From assembly GCF_018129995.1 (NCBI RefSeq), contig NZ_JAFCKS010000005.1, forward strand, positions 1-64,000: a stretch of DNA of 64,000 nucleotides, given 5' to 3'. The notes beneath the pieces were generated by a model. The model saw only the letters and a program-made list of their open reading frames with translations, did no database searches and was not told the origin of the DNA. This stretch comes from Bradyrhizobium sp. SZCCT0153. GTDB taxonomy: Bacteria > Pseudomonadota > Alphaproteobacteria > Rhizobiales > Xanthobacteraceae. Below, piece after piece: positions 18,166 through 26,856 of the stretch (its first letter is position 1; every line of letters starts with the position of its first letter). Made by a program: the position numbers and the translations under genes.

Positions 18166-19277
18166 CAGGACTTGCCTTTCAGGAATCCGATGCGGCCATA
18201 GAGCGCGTCGCTGGCCAGCACGAAGACGAAGATGATGCCCTGCAGCACCAGCACGGATGCATCCGGCAATCCGAGGCGGCGTTGGAGCAAGCCGCCGCTG
18301 GCGCTAATTCCTCCGAGCAGGATCGCGACGGGGATGATGGCGAGCGGGTTATGCCGCGCCAGGAACGCGACTAGGATGCCGGTGAAGCCGTAGCCGGCCG
18401 CGAGGTTGGCGTTGGTGCGCCCCTGCACGGCCGCGACCTCGACCATGCCGGCAAGGCCCGCGGCGCCGCCGGCGAGGAAACAGATGGTCAGGATCAGCTT
18501 GCTGACGCCGAGGCCGACGATCTTTGCGGCGCGGATGTTGCCGCCGGCAACACGCGCGGCGAAGCCGAATACGGTATGATAGATCAGGATGTAGGCGGCG
18601 ATGGCGGCGATCAGTCCGAACACGAGGCCCCAATGCACGTCGGTGCCGGGGATGGTGCCGATCATGTTGGCCGCGCCGATCTCGCGCGTCGAAGGCTTGT
18701 TGAGGCTGGCGGGATCGCGCATCGCGCCTTCGACGAGATGATTGAGGACCGCAAGCGCGATGTAGACGAGTAGCAGGCTCGAGATCGTTTCGTTGACGCC
18801 GCGATATTGCCGCAGCGCGCCCGAGAGCATGACCCACAGGCCGCCGCCGATCACGCCGGCAACGACCATGGCGATCTGCACGATGAGCGGGGGCAGGCCC
18901 TGCAGCGCCAGCGCGGCGCTGGTTGCCGACAGCGCGCCGATCAGGAGCGCGCCTTCGCCGCCGATGATGACCATGCCGAGCTGCGCGGGCAGCGCCGTGC
19001 AGAGCGCGGTAAGGATCAGCGGCGCCGCGCGCGTCAGCGTGTTCTGCCAGGAGAACCAGGTGCCGAAGGCGCCGTAATACATGTAGAAATAAAGGTCGAG
19101 CGGGTTCTTGCCGAACATTGCGACGAAGATGCCGAAGACCACGAGCGCGCCGGCAAGCGCCGCGCCCGGGATCAGGACATATTCGATCGTGCCGCCGTGA
19201 CGTTGGAGGAATCCTGCATCGGCGGCCGGGGCAACAGTCCCGACCGCTTCAGTGGAATCCACCGCTTCCGTCGTCAC
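18165..19277 (-). CDS. ABC transporter permease, BMP type (importer 2, first permease)
   Basis: The 370-residue larger channel subunit has a soluble N-terminal tail of about 30 residues and then roughly nine membrane helices. Family-type segments include LPAQLGMVIIGGEGALLIGAL and NIRAAKIVGLGVSKLILTIC. The ATG overlaps the end of the substrate-binding protein gene by 4 bases. Its partner permease begins one base inside its stop codon. Confidence 0.9.
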   Translation of the reverse strand: MTTEAVDSTEAVGTVAPAADAGFLQRHGGTIEYVLIPGAALAGALVVFGIFVAMFGKNPLDLYFYMYYGAFGTWFSWQNTLTRAAPLILTALCTALPAQLGMVIIGGEGALLIGALSATSAALALQGLPPLIVQIAMVVAGVIGGGLWVMLSGALRQYRGVNETISSLLLVYIALAVLNHLVEGAMRDPASLNKPSTREIGAANMIGTIPGTDVHWGLVFGLIAAIAAYILIYHTVFGFAARVAGGNIRAAKIVGLGVSKLILTICFLAGGAAGLAGMVEVAAVQGRTNANLAAGYGFTGILVAFLARHNPLAIIPVAILLGGISASGGLLQRRLGLPDASVLVLQGIIFVFVLASDALYGRIGFLKGKS

Positions 19278-20386
19278 GAAGTCGCTCCGAGCACGCCCTC
19301 GACCAGGTAGTCCATCTTCTCGAGTTCAGGATCCTTCTGGCCGCGATCAGTGCCGGCCGGGATCACCGTCTTGCCCTTGTTATCGACCAGCCCGCCCTTG
19401 AAGATGGCGTAGCCTTCGGCGGACAGGAATTTGGCCTTGACCTCGTCCGCATGCTTGCGCGCCTCGGCAGACACCGCTTCGCCGTAGGGCGAGGTCTTGA
19501 CGATCTCTTCCTTGAGGCCGCCGCGGTAAAAGTTCGGGATGCTCTCGCCGGCGGCGATCATCTTGACGAACTTCGGATAGAGCGCTTCCCAATTCCACTC
19601 GGCGCCGGTGAGATAGGCCTTCGGCGCGAGCGGAGACTGGTTGACGTGATAGCCGCATACCATGGCACCGCGGCGCGCGGCGTTCTCGACCATCGTCTTC
19701 GGGCCGTCGACGTGGCAGGTGAGCACGTCCACGCCCTGGTCGATCAGGCTGTTCGTGGCCTCGGCTTCCTTGACCGGCATCGACCAGTCGCCGGTGAAGA
19801 TCACCTGCGTCGTGGCCTTGGGATTGGCAAGCCGGGCGCCGAGTGCGAAGGCGTTGATGTTGCGCAGCACCTGCGGAATCGGCTTAGCCGCGACGAAGCC
19901 GAGCTTGCCGCTCTTGGAAGTGTAGCCGGCGACGATGCCGGAGATGTACTGGGCCTCGTCGATATAACCGAAATAGCTGCCGGCGTTCTTAGGATCCTTG
20001 TCCGACCAGAGCCCGCCGCAGTGCTCGAAGCGAAGCTTCGGAAACTTGTTGGCCATCTTGATCATGTGAGGATTGTAGTAACCGAACGAGGTCGGGAAGA
20101 GCAGGGTGGCTCCGTCGAGATTGATCATGGACTCGATCGTCTTCTCGACCGCGTCGGTCTCCGGCACTTTCTCTTCTTCCACGACCTTGAGACCGGGAAT
20201 TTTCTTCAGCGCTGCCGCGCCCTGCGCATGCGCCTGATTGTAGCCGTAGTCATCGCGCGATCCGACATAGATGAAGCCGATGGTGGTATCGGCCGCGAAG
20301 GCCGGGCGGGCGCCGGCCGCCGCCCCGAGGGTGAGGGCCGCGCTACCTTGCAACAAATGACGTCGTGAAATCCTGCCAAAATCCAT
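19274..20386 (-). CDS. BMP-family substrate-binding protein with Tat signal (importer 2)
   Basis: The 370-residue periplasmic protein begins MDFGRISRRHLLQGSAALTL, a twin-arginine signal (SRRHLLQ) followed by a hydrophobic stretch and an A-F-A-A cleavage region. The mature part has the BMP fold, with TIGFIYVGSRDDYGYNQAH, FPTSFGYYNPHM and FVAAKPIPQVLRNINAF. Importer 1 uses a Sec signal instead, so the two binding proteins are exported by different routes. ATG 20386 is preceded by AGGGGAG. It is the first gene of a six-gene operon ending with the deaminase at 14519. Confidence 0.9.
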   Translation of the reverse strand: MDFGRISRRHLLQGSAALTLGAAAGARPAFAADTTIGFIYVGSRDDYGYNQAHAQGAAALKKIPGLKVVEEEKVPETDAVEKTIESMINLDGATLLFPTSFGYYNPHMIKMANKFPKLRFEHCGGLWSDKDPKNAGSYFGYIDEAQYISGIVAGYTSKSGKLGFVAAKPIPQVLRNINAFALGARLANPKATTQVIFTGDWSMPVKEAEATNSLIDQGVDVLTCHVDGPKTMVENAARRGAMVCGYHVNQSPLAPKAYLTGAEWNWEALYPKFVKMIAAGESIPNFYRGGLKEEIVKTSPYGEAVSAEARKHADEVKAKFLSAEGYAIFKGGLVDNKGKTVIPAGTDRGQKDPELEKMDYLVEGVLGATS

Positions 20387-20523
20387 TGCTCGCTCCCCTT
20401 GGCGGATGAACCGCCCCAATCTCGCGGCTGCGCCGGTCTGGCGGAGCCCTGGGATAGTTGTCGCAAGCTTCGTGCCAGAGGCCGGGAAGTGAGCGAGATC
20501 ATACAAGTAATTGAAATATATAT

Positions 20524-20554
20524 ATTATAGTCTCTACTCCGATCCCTGATCAGG
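20524..20554 (-). promoter_or_regulatory. Candidate promoter of the importer 2 operon, with palindrome
   Basis: On the minus strand a perfect TATAAT (20529-20524) lies 15 bases downstream of the palindrome CCTGATCAGG (20545-20554), which occupies the place of a -35 box. This could be an activator or repressor site. The -35 itself is poor, so the call is tentative; it would give a leader of about 130 bases. Confidence 0.35.
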
Positions 20555-20721
20555 AATTCACCAGATGAAATTTTAGGCAGGAATTTATGATTGTATGCAA
20601 GGGAGTTAAGCAATGTTAACAGGCCTGGACGGGTGCATGACAAGAGCCGGGCGGTCTGCCGCCGACCCGCATTCATGCTAACCACGCGCTGACCGGAACG
20701 GCGTCGGCAGCGTGATTTCGC

Positions 20722-20736
20722 TGGCACCGAACTTGT
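20722..20736 (+). promoter_or_regulatory. Weak sigma54-like element upstream of allC
   Basis: TGGCACCGAACTTGT has a perfect TGGCAC -24 element at correct spacing, but the -12 element ends GT instead of the strongly conserved GC. It ends 59 bases before the allC start. Confidence 0.3.
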
Positions 20737-20795
20737 ATCGATTTGCCGCCAGGACCGCCGCTGCCGCGGTCCCATGAGATGGGAAGCTCGCCGAG

Positions 20796-22055
20796 ATGGG
20801 TGCTGGTAACGCCGTTCAGACTGCATCGCTCGGCGAAGAGATCGTGCGTCGCATCAACGAGCTTGGTGCGATCTCGGAAGAAGGCGACAAGCTCACCCGC
20901 ATCTATCTCACAAGAGAGCTGCGCACGGCTGCCGACCTCATCCTGAGCTGGATGCGCGATGCCGGCATGAGTGCGCATCTCGACGCGATCGGCAATGTCT
21001 GCGGGCGCTACGAAGGCGAGCGGCCGGGGGCGCCTTGCCTGATGCTTGGTTCGCACTACGACACCGTGCGCGATGCCGGTAAATGGGACGGACCGCTGGG
21101 CGTGGTGACCGCCATTGCCTGCGTCGCCGATCTCAACCGCCGCGGCAAGCGCCTGCCGTTCGCGATCGAAATCGTCGGTTTTGCGGATGAGGAGGGGGTG
21201 CGCTTCGCCTCGACCTTGCTGGGCAGCCGCGCGCTGGCCGGCACTTTTGACGAGAGCGTTCTGAACACGCGTGATCGTGATGGCGTGTCCATGCGCGATG
21301 CGCTCGTGCAGTTCGGGCTCGACCCCGATCACATCGGCGCGGCCGCGCGGACCCGGCGCGAGCTGCTCGCCTACCTCGAGCTGCACATCGAGCAGGGGCC
21401 TGTGCTGGAAGCCCAGAATCTTCCCGTCGGCGTCGTTACCGCGATCGCAGGCGCCACGCGCCTTGCCGCGCGGCTGACCGGCATGGCCGGTCACGCCGGC
21501 ACGGTGCCGATGGCGCTGCGCCGTGATGCGCTCGCCGGTGCGGCCGAATGCATCGGCGCGATCGAGCAGTTCTGCCGGACCGACGCGAGCGGCCTCGTCG
21601 GCACCGTTGGTTACATCCAGGCGAGGCCCGGCGCGACCAACGTCATTCCGGGCGAGGTGTCCTTCACCATCGACATGCGCGCGCCGACCGACATGCATCG
21701 CAAGCGCGCGGTCGCGGATGTCGTCAGGCAGATCGAGGCGATCGCAAAGCGCCGTCAACTGGCGCTTCAGCTCGACGTCACCCACGAAAATCGCACCGCG
21801 CCTTGCGCGCCATGGCTCAAGGAGCAGATCGCGCAGGCTATCAAGGCGGAAGGTTTTTCCGGGTTCGAGCTGCCGAGCGGGGCGGGGCATGACGGCATGG
21901 CGATGATCGACATCGCCGATGTCGGCATGATCTTCGTCCGCTGCCGCGGCGGCATCAGCCATCACCCGGACGAGCATGTGGAGTTCGCCGACGCCGACGC
22001 CGGCGCGCGGGTGCTGCTGCGGGTGATCGAGAATTTTCGGCCGCGGGAAGGCTAG
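20796..22055 (+). CDS. allC: Allantoate amidohydrolase, M20/HyuC family
   Basis: A 419-residue dinuclear metal amidohydrolase. The metal ligands are all present: His87 (GSHYDT), Asp98 (KWDGPLG), the Glu132-Glu133 pair (ADEEGVRF), His197 (ELHIEQGP) and the C-terminal His in ISHHPDE. The dimerisation/lid domain with TGMAGHAGTVPM is intact. Members of this branch cleave allantoate to ureidoglycine, or N-carbamoyl amino acids; the puuE and urate genes nearby favour allantoate. The substrate-type distinction cannot be made safely from motifs alone. It is transcribed away from the importer 2 operon. Confidence 0.85.
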   Translation: MGAGNAVQTASLGEEIVRRINELGAISEEGDKLTRIYLTRELRTAADLILSWMRDAGMSAHLDAIGNVCGRYEGERPGAPCLMLGSHYDTVRDAGKWDGPLGVVTAIACVADLNRRGKRLPFAIEIVGFADEEGVRFASTLLGSRALAGTFDESVLNTRDRDGVSMRDALVQFGLDPDHIGAAARTRRELLAYLELHIEQGPVLEAQNLPVGVVTAIAGATRLAARLTGMAGHAGTVPMALRRDALAGAAECIGAIEQFCRTDASGLVGTVGYIQARPGATNVIPGEVSFTIDMRAPTDMHRKRAVADVVRQIEAIAKRRQLALQLDVTHENRTAPCAPWLKEQIAQAIKAEGFSGFELPSGAGHDGMAMIDIADVGMIFVRCRGGISHHPDEHVEFADADAGARVLLRVIENFRPREG

Positions 22056-22153
22056 GTCGAGCCCGCAAGTCACCGGATGGAGATACGAATCAGGCACCAT
22101 TGGAATGGCGACTGCCATTGCCGGGATCACGAGACACCAGCCGATTGACGCAT

Positions 22154-23527
22154 ATGAACAGCGACATCACTTTTCCATCGCATCGCGAAAACCGGTTCTA
22201 TCGGGGGCTGGCGGCGACCTTCGTCGCCAACGCCCTTCAGGCGGTGAATTTTCTGGGCGATCGATTCCTGAGGAGGTCGCATCATTCGTTCACGGCCATC
22301 GAGGACCTTTACCGGCATTCGATGGACAGCGCCTTTTCGGTGTCCGAGTCGTTTCTCGTCACCGGCGCGCCGCACGCTTCCGCTTACTATCCACGCGACT
22401 TCGCCTGGTTCTATCCTGATGTTCTCGACCCCGAAACCATCATGGATTCGGGGGACGCGGTCCGTCGGGTTCGGCTGCTCGACAAGAGCGTCCGCCTGCT
22501 GCTGGAGGCGGTTCGCGCCGACGTAGTCACGACGACCATCGTCCCGGCGGGGCGCGCCCGGTATCTCGGCGTGAACTATTTCTCGCGCCCCTCGGATACG
22601 CTGCTCGGCGTTCTTGCCGGCCTGCAGCAGATGATGAGCGCAGAGGGGAGGGCGTCACCCTATCTGGCGATGTCGCAATGTGCGCATGCCGGCCGCCTGC
22701 TGCTGGCCGAATACGGCGGCGATCTGAAGCGCGCGATCCTCCAACTCGCAAGCGAATTGGAGCCGTTCGATCATGACGGCATCCGGTATTTGCTGTGCGA
22801 TGCACGCGCCCCGCGCTCTGCGGCAACCGACACCCGCGCGGAGCGCCGGCGGTTTGTCACTAATGCCTGCGTCTACACGACATTCGTGTGGGGCGTACAA
22901 CTCGGAGTCGTCGACGAGAGCGAGTTGAAGCGGCTGCTCGGGCGCGACCTCGCGCAGTACAAGAGGGACCTGCTCCAGCTTTTCGGCAAGAACGGTTATA
23001 TCAGGCATTCCCTTGACGGCCCGGCAAGCTCGCCGGTCTCTTCAGTGGCCCTGGATTTCGTCAGTGTGCATCGCGGCTTCTGGGATATGAACGATGCGAG
23101 CGAGCGCGCGTTGTTCGCGGCCACGGCGGATCTGATCATTGCGGAGCCGCGCTTTCGCATCCCCAGCACGTTCCACTTCCTGGTGTCCGCGGATAATCCG
23201 CGGAACAAGATGATCCACAAGATCGCGGCTCCCGCCTACCAGGGACGTTCCTCCTGGCCGACGTTCAACGTCGAATTTGCCGATCGCATGCTCGACTACG
23301 ACGAATTTTCAGGTCGCGACACCTATCGCGCCTGCGCCCGTGGAATATTGAAGGACATTCGGACAGCAACCGAGGTCCACGGCGGCTATCAGGAGCTGAT
23401 CTCGGAACAGGGTCTTAAATATCGCACCTGGGCCTACAAGGGCGCGGTTGCTCACTCCTGGTTTCCGCGATTCCTGTCTGTCTGGAGGAGGGCATATGGA
23501 ACGTCGCTCCTCCATTGGAATGATTGA
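22154..23527 (+). CDS. Unknown 457-residue protein between allC and dctA
   Basis: The frame starts MNSDITFPSHRENRFYRG at ATG 22154; the in-frame extension to 22100 has no better ribosome site. It has no signal peptide and no membrane helix. Features are a Tyr/Trp/His-rich sequence with YYPRDFAWFYPDVLDPE, RPSDTLLGVLAGLQQMM and a C-terminal GLKYRTWAYKGAVAHSWFPRF. Regular helical spacing and conserved-looking acidic/aromatic segments faintly recall alpha/alpha-barrel glycosidases, but I see no catalytic motif and do not assign a function. Same orientation as allC, 98 bases apart, so co-transcription is possible. It converges on dctA with an 11-base gap. Confidence 0.7.
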   Translation: MNSDITFPSHRENRFYRGLAATFVANALQAVNFLGDRFLRRSHHSFTAIEDLYRHSMDSAFSVSESFLVTGAPHASAYYPRDFAWFYPDVLDPETIMDSGDAVRRVRLLDKSVRLLLEAVRADVVTTTIVPAGRARYLGVNYFSRPSDTLLGVLAGLQQMMSAEGRASPYLAMSQCAHAGRLLLAEYGGDLKRAILQLASELEPFDHDGIRYLLCDARAPRSAATDTRAERRRFVTNACVYTTFVWGVQLGVVDESELKRLLGRDLAQYKRDLLQLFGKNGYIRHSLDGPASSPVSSVALDFVSVHRGFWDMNDASERALFAATADLIIAEPRFRIPSTFHFLVSADNPRNKMIHKIAAPAYQGRSSWPTFNVEFADRMLDYDEFSGRDTYRACARGILKDIRTATEVHGGYQELISEQGLKYRTWAYKGAVAHSWFPRFLSVWRRAYGTSLLHWND

Positions 23528-23538
23528 TCCGTCGGGCG

Positions 23539-24858
23539 CTATCCCGCCGTCACGTCCACCAACTCGCCACCGTCGAGAACCTTGGCCGCCTTGGCGCGGT
23601 CGAGGTCACCTTCCCAGGCCGCGACGACGACCGTCGCCACGCAGTTGCCAATGAGGTTGCCGACCGCGCGGGCCATGCCGATGAACCAGTCCACCGACAA
23701 CACCAGCACGAGGCCGATGGCAGGGATGCTCGGCACCGCGTTGAGCGTTGCGGCCAGGATCACGATCGCCGAGCCCGGCACGCCATGAGCACCTTTCGAC
23801 GTGATCAGCGAGACGCCGAGCACCAGCAGGAGATCGCCGAAGGACAGCGGCGTATTCGTCGCCTGCGCGATGAAGACGACGGCGAGCGTGAGGTAGATCG
23901 AGAAGGCATCGAGGTTGAAGGAATATCCGGTTGGGATCACGAGTCCGACGACGGAATCTTTCACGCCCATCCGCTCCAGCTTCTTCATGATCTGCGGCAG
24001 CACCGCATCGGACGAGGCGGTCGCGAGCACGATGGTGAGCTCCTCGCGGAGGTAGGCGAGGAATTTGAGGATGCTGATTCCGGCGAGAGCCATCACGCCG
24101 CCGAGCACGCCCAGCACGAAGATGCCGACCGTCACGTAGAACAGTGCCACCAGGGAGACGAGCTGCTTGAGTGAACCGACGCCGTATTTGCCGACGGTGT
24201 AGGCGACCGCGCCGAGCACGCCAAGTGGAGCAACGCGGACGATAAGCCCCATGACGCGGAACAGCACGGTGGAGGCGGCGTCGATCATCGAGGTGACGAG
24301 TTTGCCTTTCTCGCCGCCGACCAGTGCCAAGCCGACGCCGAAAAGCACCGCGAAAAACAGTACCTGGAGCACGTCGTTGCGCGACAACGCGTCGAAGGAG
24401 GTAGTCGGAATCACGTTGAGCAGGAAGGAGCCGATACCGCCGCCCTGAAGCTTGTGGGCGTTGTCGGCGTAGGCGTTGAGCGCCTTGGCATCCAGCGTCG
24501 AGGGATCGATGTTCATGCCATGGCCCGGGCCGAACAGATAGGCCAGGATGAGCCCGACCACGAGGGCGACAGTGGTCATCACCTCGAAATAGACCAGTGC
24601 CTTGACACCGACCCGGCCGACTTTCTTGAGGTCGCCGGCGCCGGCAATGCCGTGTACGACGACGCAGAACACGATCGGCGCCACGATCATCGAGATCAGC
24701 TTGAGGAAGGCGTCACTGAGGATCTTGAGCGAGATGGCGAATTCCGGCGCGGCCACGCCGAGGATGATGCCGAGGGCCAGCGCCGCGAGGACCTGGACGA
24801 ACAGCGAGGTGTAGAGCGGCTTGCGCTCGGCGGTCGGGACCGCAGCAATGGTCGACAT
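23539..24858 (-). CDS. dctA: C4-dicarboxylate/proton symporter, DctA family
   Basis: The 439-residue DAACS-family carrier has about eight helices plus re-entrant loops. KLISMIVAPIVFCVVVHGIA, PTTSFDALSRNDVLQVLFF, the serine-rich loop ATASSD and the ligand/cation motif GYSFNLDA are characteristic; DctA normally has ATASSE, so the Asp is a conservative deviation. It would import succinate, malate or fumarate. The gene has a textbook sigma54 promoter (24901-24915), matching the DctB/DctD control known in rhizobia, but no dctBD genes are in the window. A related family member with another substrate remains possible. Confidence 0.87.
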   Translation of the reverse strand: MSTIAAVPTAERKPLYTSLFVQVLAALALGIILGVAAPEFAISLKILSDAFLKLISMIVAPIVFCVVVHGIAGAGDLKKVGRVGVKALVYFEVMTTVALVVGLILAYLFGPGHGMNIDPSTLDAKALNAYADNAHKLQGGGIGSFLLNVIPTTSFDALSRNDVLQVLFFAVLFGVGLALVGGEKGKLVTSMIDAASTVLFRVMGLIVRVAPLGVLGAVAYTVGKYGVGSLKQLVSLVALFYVTVGIFVLGVLGGVMALAGISILKFLAYLREELTIVLATASSDAVLPQIMKKLERMGVKDSVVGLVIPTGYSFNLDAFSIYLTLAVVFIAQATNTPLSFGDLLLVLGVSLITSKGAHGVPGSAIVILAATLNAVPSIPAIGLVLVLSVDWFIGMARAVGNLIGNCVATVVVAAWEGDLDRAKAAKVLDGGELVDVTAG

Positions 24859-24871
24859 GGTGATTCCCCCG

Positions 24872-24897
24872 TTTTGACGACGTCTCGATCGTCAAAA
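24872..24897 (-). promoter_or_regulatory. Inverted repeat in the dctA leader
   Basis: TTTTGACGA (24872-24880) and TCGTCAAAA (24889-24897) form a 9-bp stem with an 8-base loop between the predicted transcription start and the dctA ATG. It may be an RNA hairpin or a protein site. Confidence 0.45.
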
Positions 24898-24900
24898 GGA

Positions 24901-24915
24901 GCAACTACCGTGCCA
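24901..24915 (-). promoter_or_regulatory. Sigma54 promoter of dctA
   Basis: On the minus strand the bases are TGGCACGGTAGTTGC, an essentially perfect RpoN -24/-12 promoter. This is the promoter type known for rhizobial dctA genes. Confidence 0.8.
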
Positions 24916-24942
24916 GATTGTCGCGGTCTTGGCTGGAAATGC

Positions 24943-25956
24943 CTATTCGGCCGCCTTCGCGGCCTTGCCGAACATCCGAGTCGGCGCTGCGAAGCCGCAG
25001 GAGCTGCCGTCGGTGACCTTGACCTGATCCTCCCAGGGCAGGCGATAGGTGCCCGCGACCATGTCCTGCATGAAGGTGTAGGGACAGTCCATCGCTCCGC
25101 CCTTCACCGCGACGTAGCCGCGGTGCCAGAGCTGGTAGATGTTGTTCTCGACGCCCCAATTGATGCGGGCCTCGCGCACCAGATCGGGACGTATCTCGGC
25201 GGTGATGATCTCGTCGGCGCGCCCGGTGGTGCCATGCGCCAGCACGCTGCCGTCGAAATTCACGATCATGCCTTCACCCATGGAATCGAACGAGCCGTCG
25301 GAGCCACACATGCAGACATTCGCTGTGACCATCAGGTTCTGGAAAGAATTGGCCTGGTTGGTGAAGCGCCAGGCTTCGCGGATCGGTGCGGTATAGCCGG
25401 CGGTGCGGATCATGATCTCCGCGCCCTTGTAGGCGCATTCGCGCGCCATCTCCGGGAACATGCCGTCATGGCAAATGATCAGTGCGATCTTTGCGCCGTT
25501 GGGGCCCTCGATCACGGGAATGCCGACGTCGCCGGGCTCCCACGGCTCGACTGGAATCCAGGGATGGAGCTTGCGATAATAGAGCTTGATCTCGCCGTGG
25601 TCATCGATGATCAGGCCGGAATTGTAGGGGTTGCCGTGCGGGTTGAACTCCATGATGGAGAAGCAGCCCCAGATCCGGTTGTCGATGCAGGCCTTCTTGA
25701 AAGCCGCGACCTCAGGTCCGTCGAGCCGGCACATGATCTCGGGATTGGTGTCCATCGAGAGCCCGTGCAGCGAATATTCGGGGAAGACCACCAGATCCAT
25801 GGTGGAGAGATTGCGGCGGGCCTTGCCGACCATCCAGACGATGCGCTCGGTCTGCTTCGCCAGGTCGGCGCGGGTCACGACATTCGGCAACTGCAACTGC
25901 ACCAGCCCGATGACGACGCCGTTGGGAGATTTGTTCAGCCCGCCAAGCCCGTTCAT
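24943..25956 (-). CDS. amiF: Formamidase (AmiF type, nitrilase superfamily)
   Basis: A 337-residue cytoplasmic amidase. The Glu-Lys-Cys triad is Glu60 (VVFPEYS), Lys129 (YYRKLHP) and Cys162 (ICHDGMFPE). The near-invariant opening MNGLGGLNKSPNGVVIGLVQ and EIMCRLDGPEVAAFKKACID match formamidase rather than the slightly longer aliphatic amidase AmiE. It would release ammonia and formate from formamide. ATG 25956 follows AAGGGAG. It is upstream of and co-directional with dctA, with 84 bases between them containing dctA's own promoter. Confidence 0.9.
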   Translation of the reverse strand: MNGLGGLNKSPNGVVIGLVQLQLPNVVTRADLAKQTERIVWMVGKARRNLSTMDLVVFPEYSLHGLSMDTNPEIMCRLDGPEVAAFKKACIDNRIWGCFSIMEFNPHGNPYNSGLIIDDHGEIKLYYRKLHPWIPVEPWEPGDVGIPVIEGPNGAKIALIICHDGMFPEMARECAYKGAEIMIRTAGYTAPIREAWRFTNQANSFQNLMVTANVCMCGSDGSFDSMGEGMIVNFDGSVLAHGTTGRADEIITAEIRPDLVREARINWGVENNIYQLWHRGYVAVKGGAMDCPYTFMQDMVAGTYRLPWEDQVKVTDGSSCGFAAPTRMFGKAAKAAE

Positions 25957-26164
25957 ATTTAGCTCCCTTGCCGTCCGCGCGGCGCCTCTGCGCGCAGTTC
26001 TCGGCAGAGCAAATCCGATTTTGGTGAGGCGCAAAAGTCTATTTTTCAGGCGACGTGCGAAAGTCGGTCGCGCGAGGGCGCGTGGGCGCTCCCCTCAGGC
26101 GGCTGACGCCCATTGTTGCGGCGGGGCGTGCCTCAAGTCTCGGCTTGACCCTCCAATCCGCTCA

Positions 26165-26182
26165 ATGTCAGACTTATGACAT
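26165..26182. promoter_or_regulatory. Perfect inverted repeat at the TetR start codon (candidate operator)
   Basis: ATGTCA-GACTTA-TGACAT is a perfect 6-6-6 dyad covering the first bases of the tetR ATG (26181). Placement over the translation start and in the divergent tetR/amiF region fits autorepression. Confidence 0.5.
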
Positions 26183-26843
26183 GAGTACAGCAAAGCGACA
26201 CATCGCCAGCCTTCGTGACGAGTATGCCGAGATGACGCGGCAGCGCATCGTTGCGGCTTTTGTCGAGACGCTGGAGGATGAGGCGGCTGACGACATCTCC
26301 ATGGCCGCGGTGGCCAAGCGCGCGAAGGTGGCCGAGCGAACCATCTATCGGCACTTCAAGACCCGCGCGGAGCTGTTTGCAGCGGCCGGCGAATGGATCG
26401 AGGACAACGTCTTCAGCTACATTCCCTTCACTTCGCCCGACGAGCTGCCTGATATTTTCCGGAAGCTTTGCAAGCGGTTCGATCGTCATCCGCATCTGGC
26501 GCGCGCCATTGCGGTGACGCGGGCGGGCCGCCGCGTGCGCGCCGGATTCCGGCGGCACCTGATCGATCAGCATCGCAGGGCGATGGCGCCCCTGGTGCGA
26601 CATCTCCCCGCGAAGGAGGTCCGCAAGGCGGAGGCGCTCGCGTCCTATCTCAACAACGTGCTGGCCTGGAATGCGATGCGCGAGGACTTTGGCATGTCCA
26701 GCGCGGAGATCGCCGATGCGATCGAGTGGGCGCTCAGGACCCTGTTGAACGATGTCCGTCAGCGCGATGCCGCTGCGGTACGGAGCGGCAAGGCCGGCAA
26801 ATCGCCCCGCAAGCGAACCGCAACGTCGAAGGTGCCGGCGTAG
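26181..26843 (+). CDS. TetR-family regulator of the adenine deaminase operon
   Basis: The 220-residue protein has an N-terminal helix-turn-helix domain (MTRQRIVAAFVETLEDEAAD, then ISMAAVAKRAKVAERTIYRHFKTRAELF), the canonical TetR DNA-binding module, followed by an all-helical ligand domain and a basic Lys/Arg-rich tail. It lies 13 bases upstream of the adenine deaminase gene and in the same operon, so it likely senses a purine or derivative and represses the operon. The start at ATG 26181 is supported by the domain boundary; the open frame continues upstream to 26055 without homology-like sequence. Confidence 0.87.
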   Translation: MSTAKRHIASLRDEYAEMTRQRIVAAFVETLEDEAADDISMAAVAKRAKVAERTIYRHFKTRAELFAAAGEWIEDNVFSYIPFTSPDELPDIFRKLCKRFDRHPHLARAIAVTRAGRRVRAGFRRHLIDQHRRAMAPLVRHLPAKEVRKAEALASYLNNVLAWNAMREDFGMSSAEIADAIEWALRTLLNDVRQRDAAAVRSGKAGKSPRKRTATSKVPA

Positions 26844-26856
26844 AATGAGGCGAGCC

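Larger units (their letters stand above)
20387..20795. other. Divergent intergenic region, importer 2 operon / allC
   Basis: These 409 bases carry an AT-rich core (20510-20580), a candidate minus-strand promoter at 20524-20529, and a weak sigma54-like element toward allC at 20722-20736. No gene is supported. Confidence 0.6.

Noticed and set aside
24454..25962. Plus-strand open frame of 502 codons opposite dctA and amiF
   Set aside because: Antisense shadow of two recognisable proteins, with low-complexity composition.
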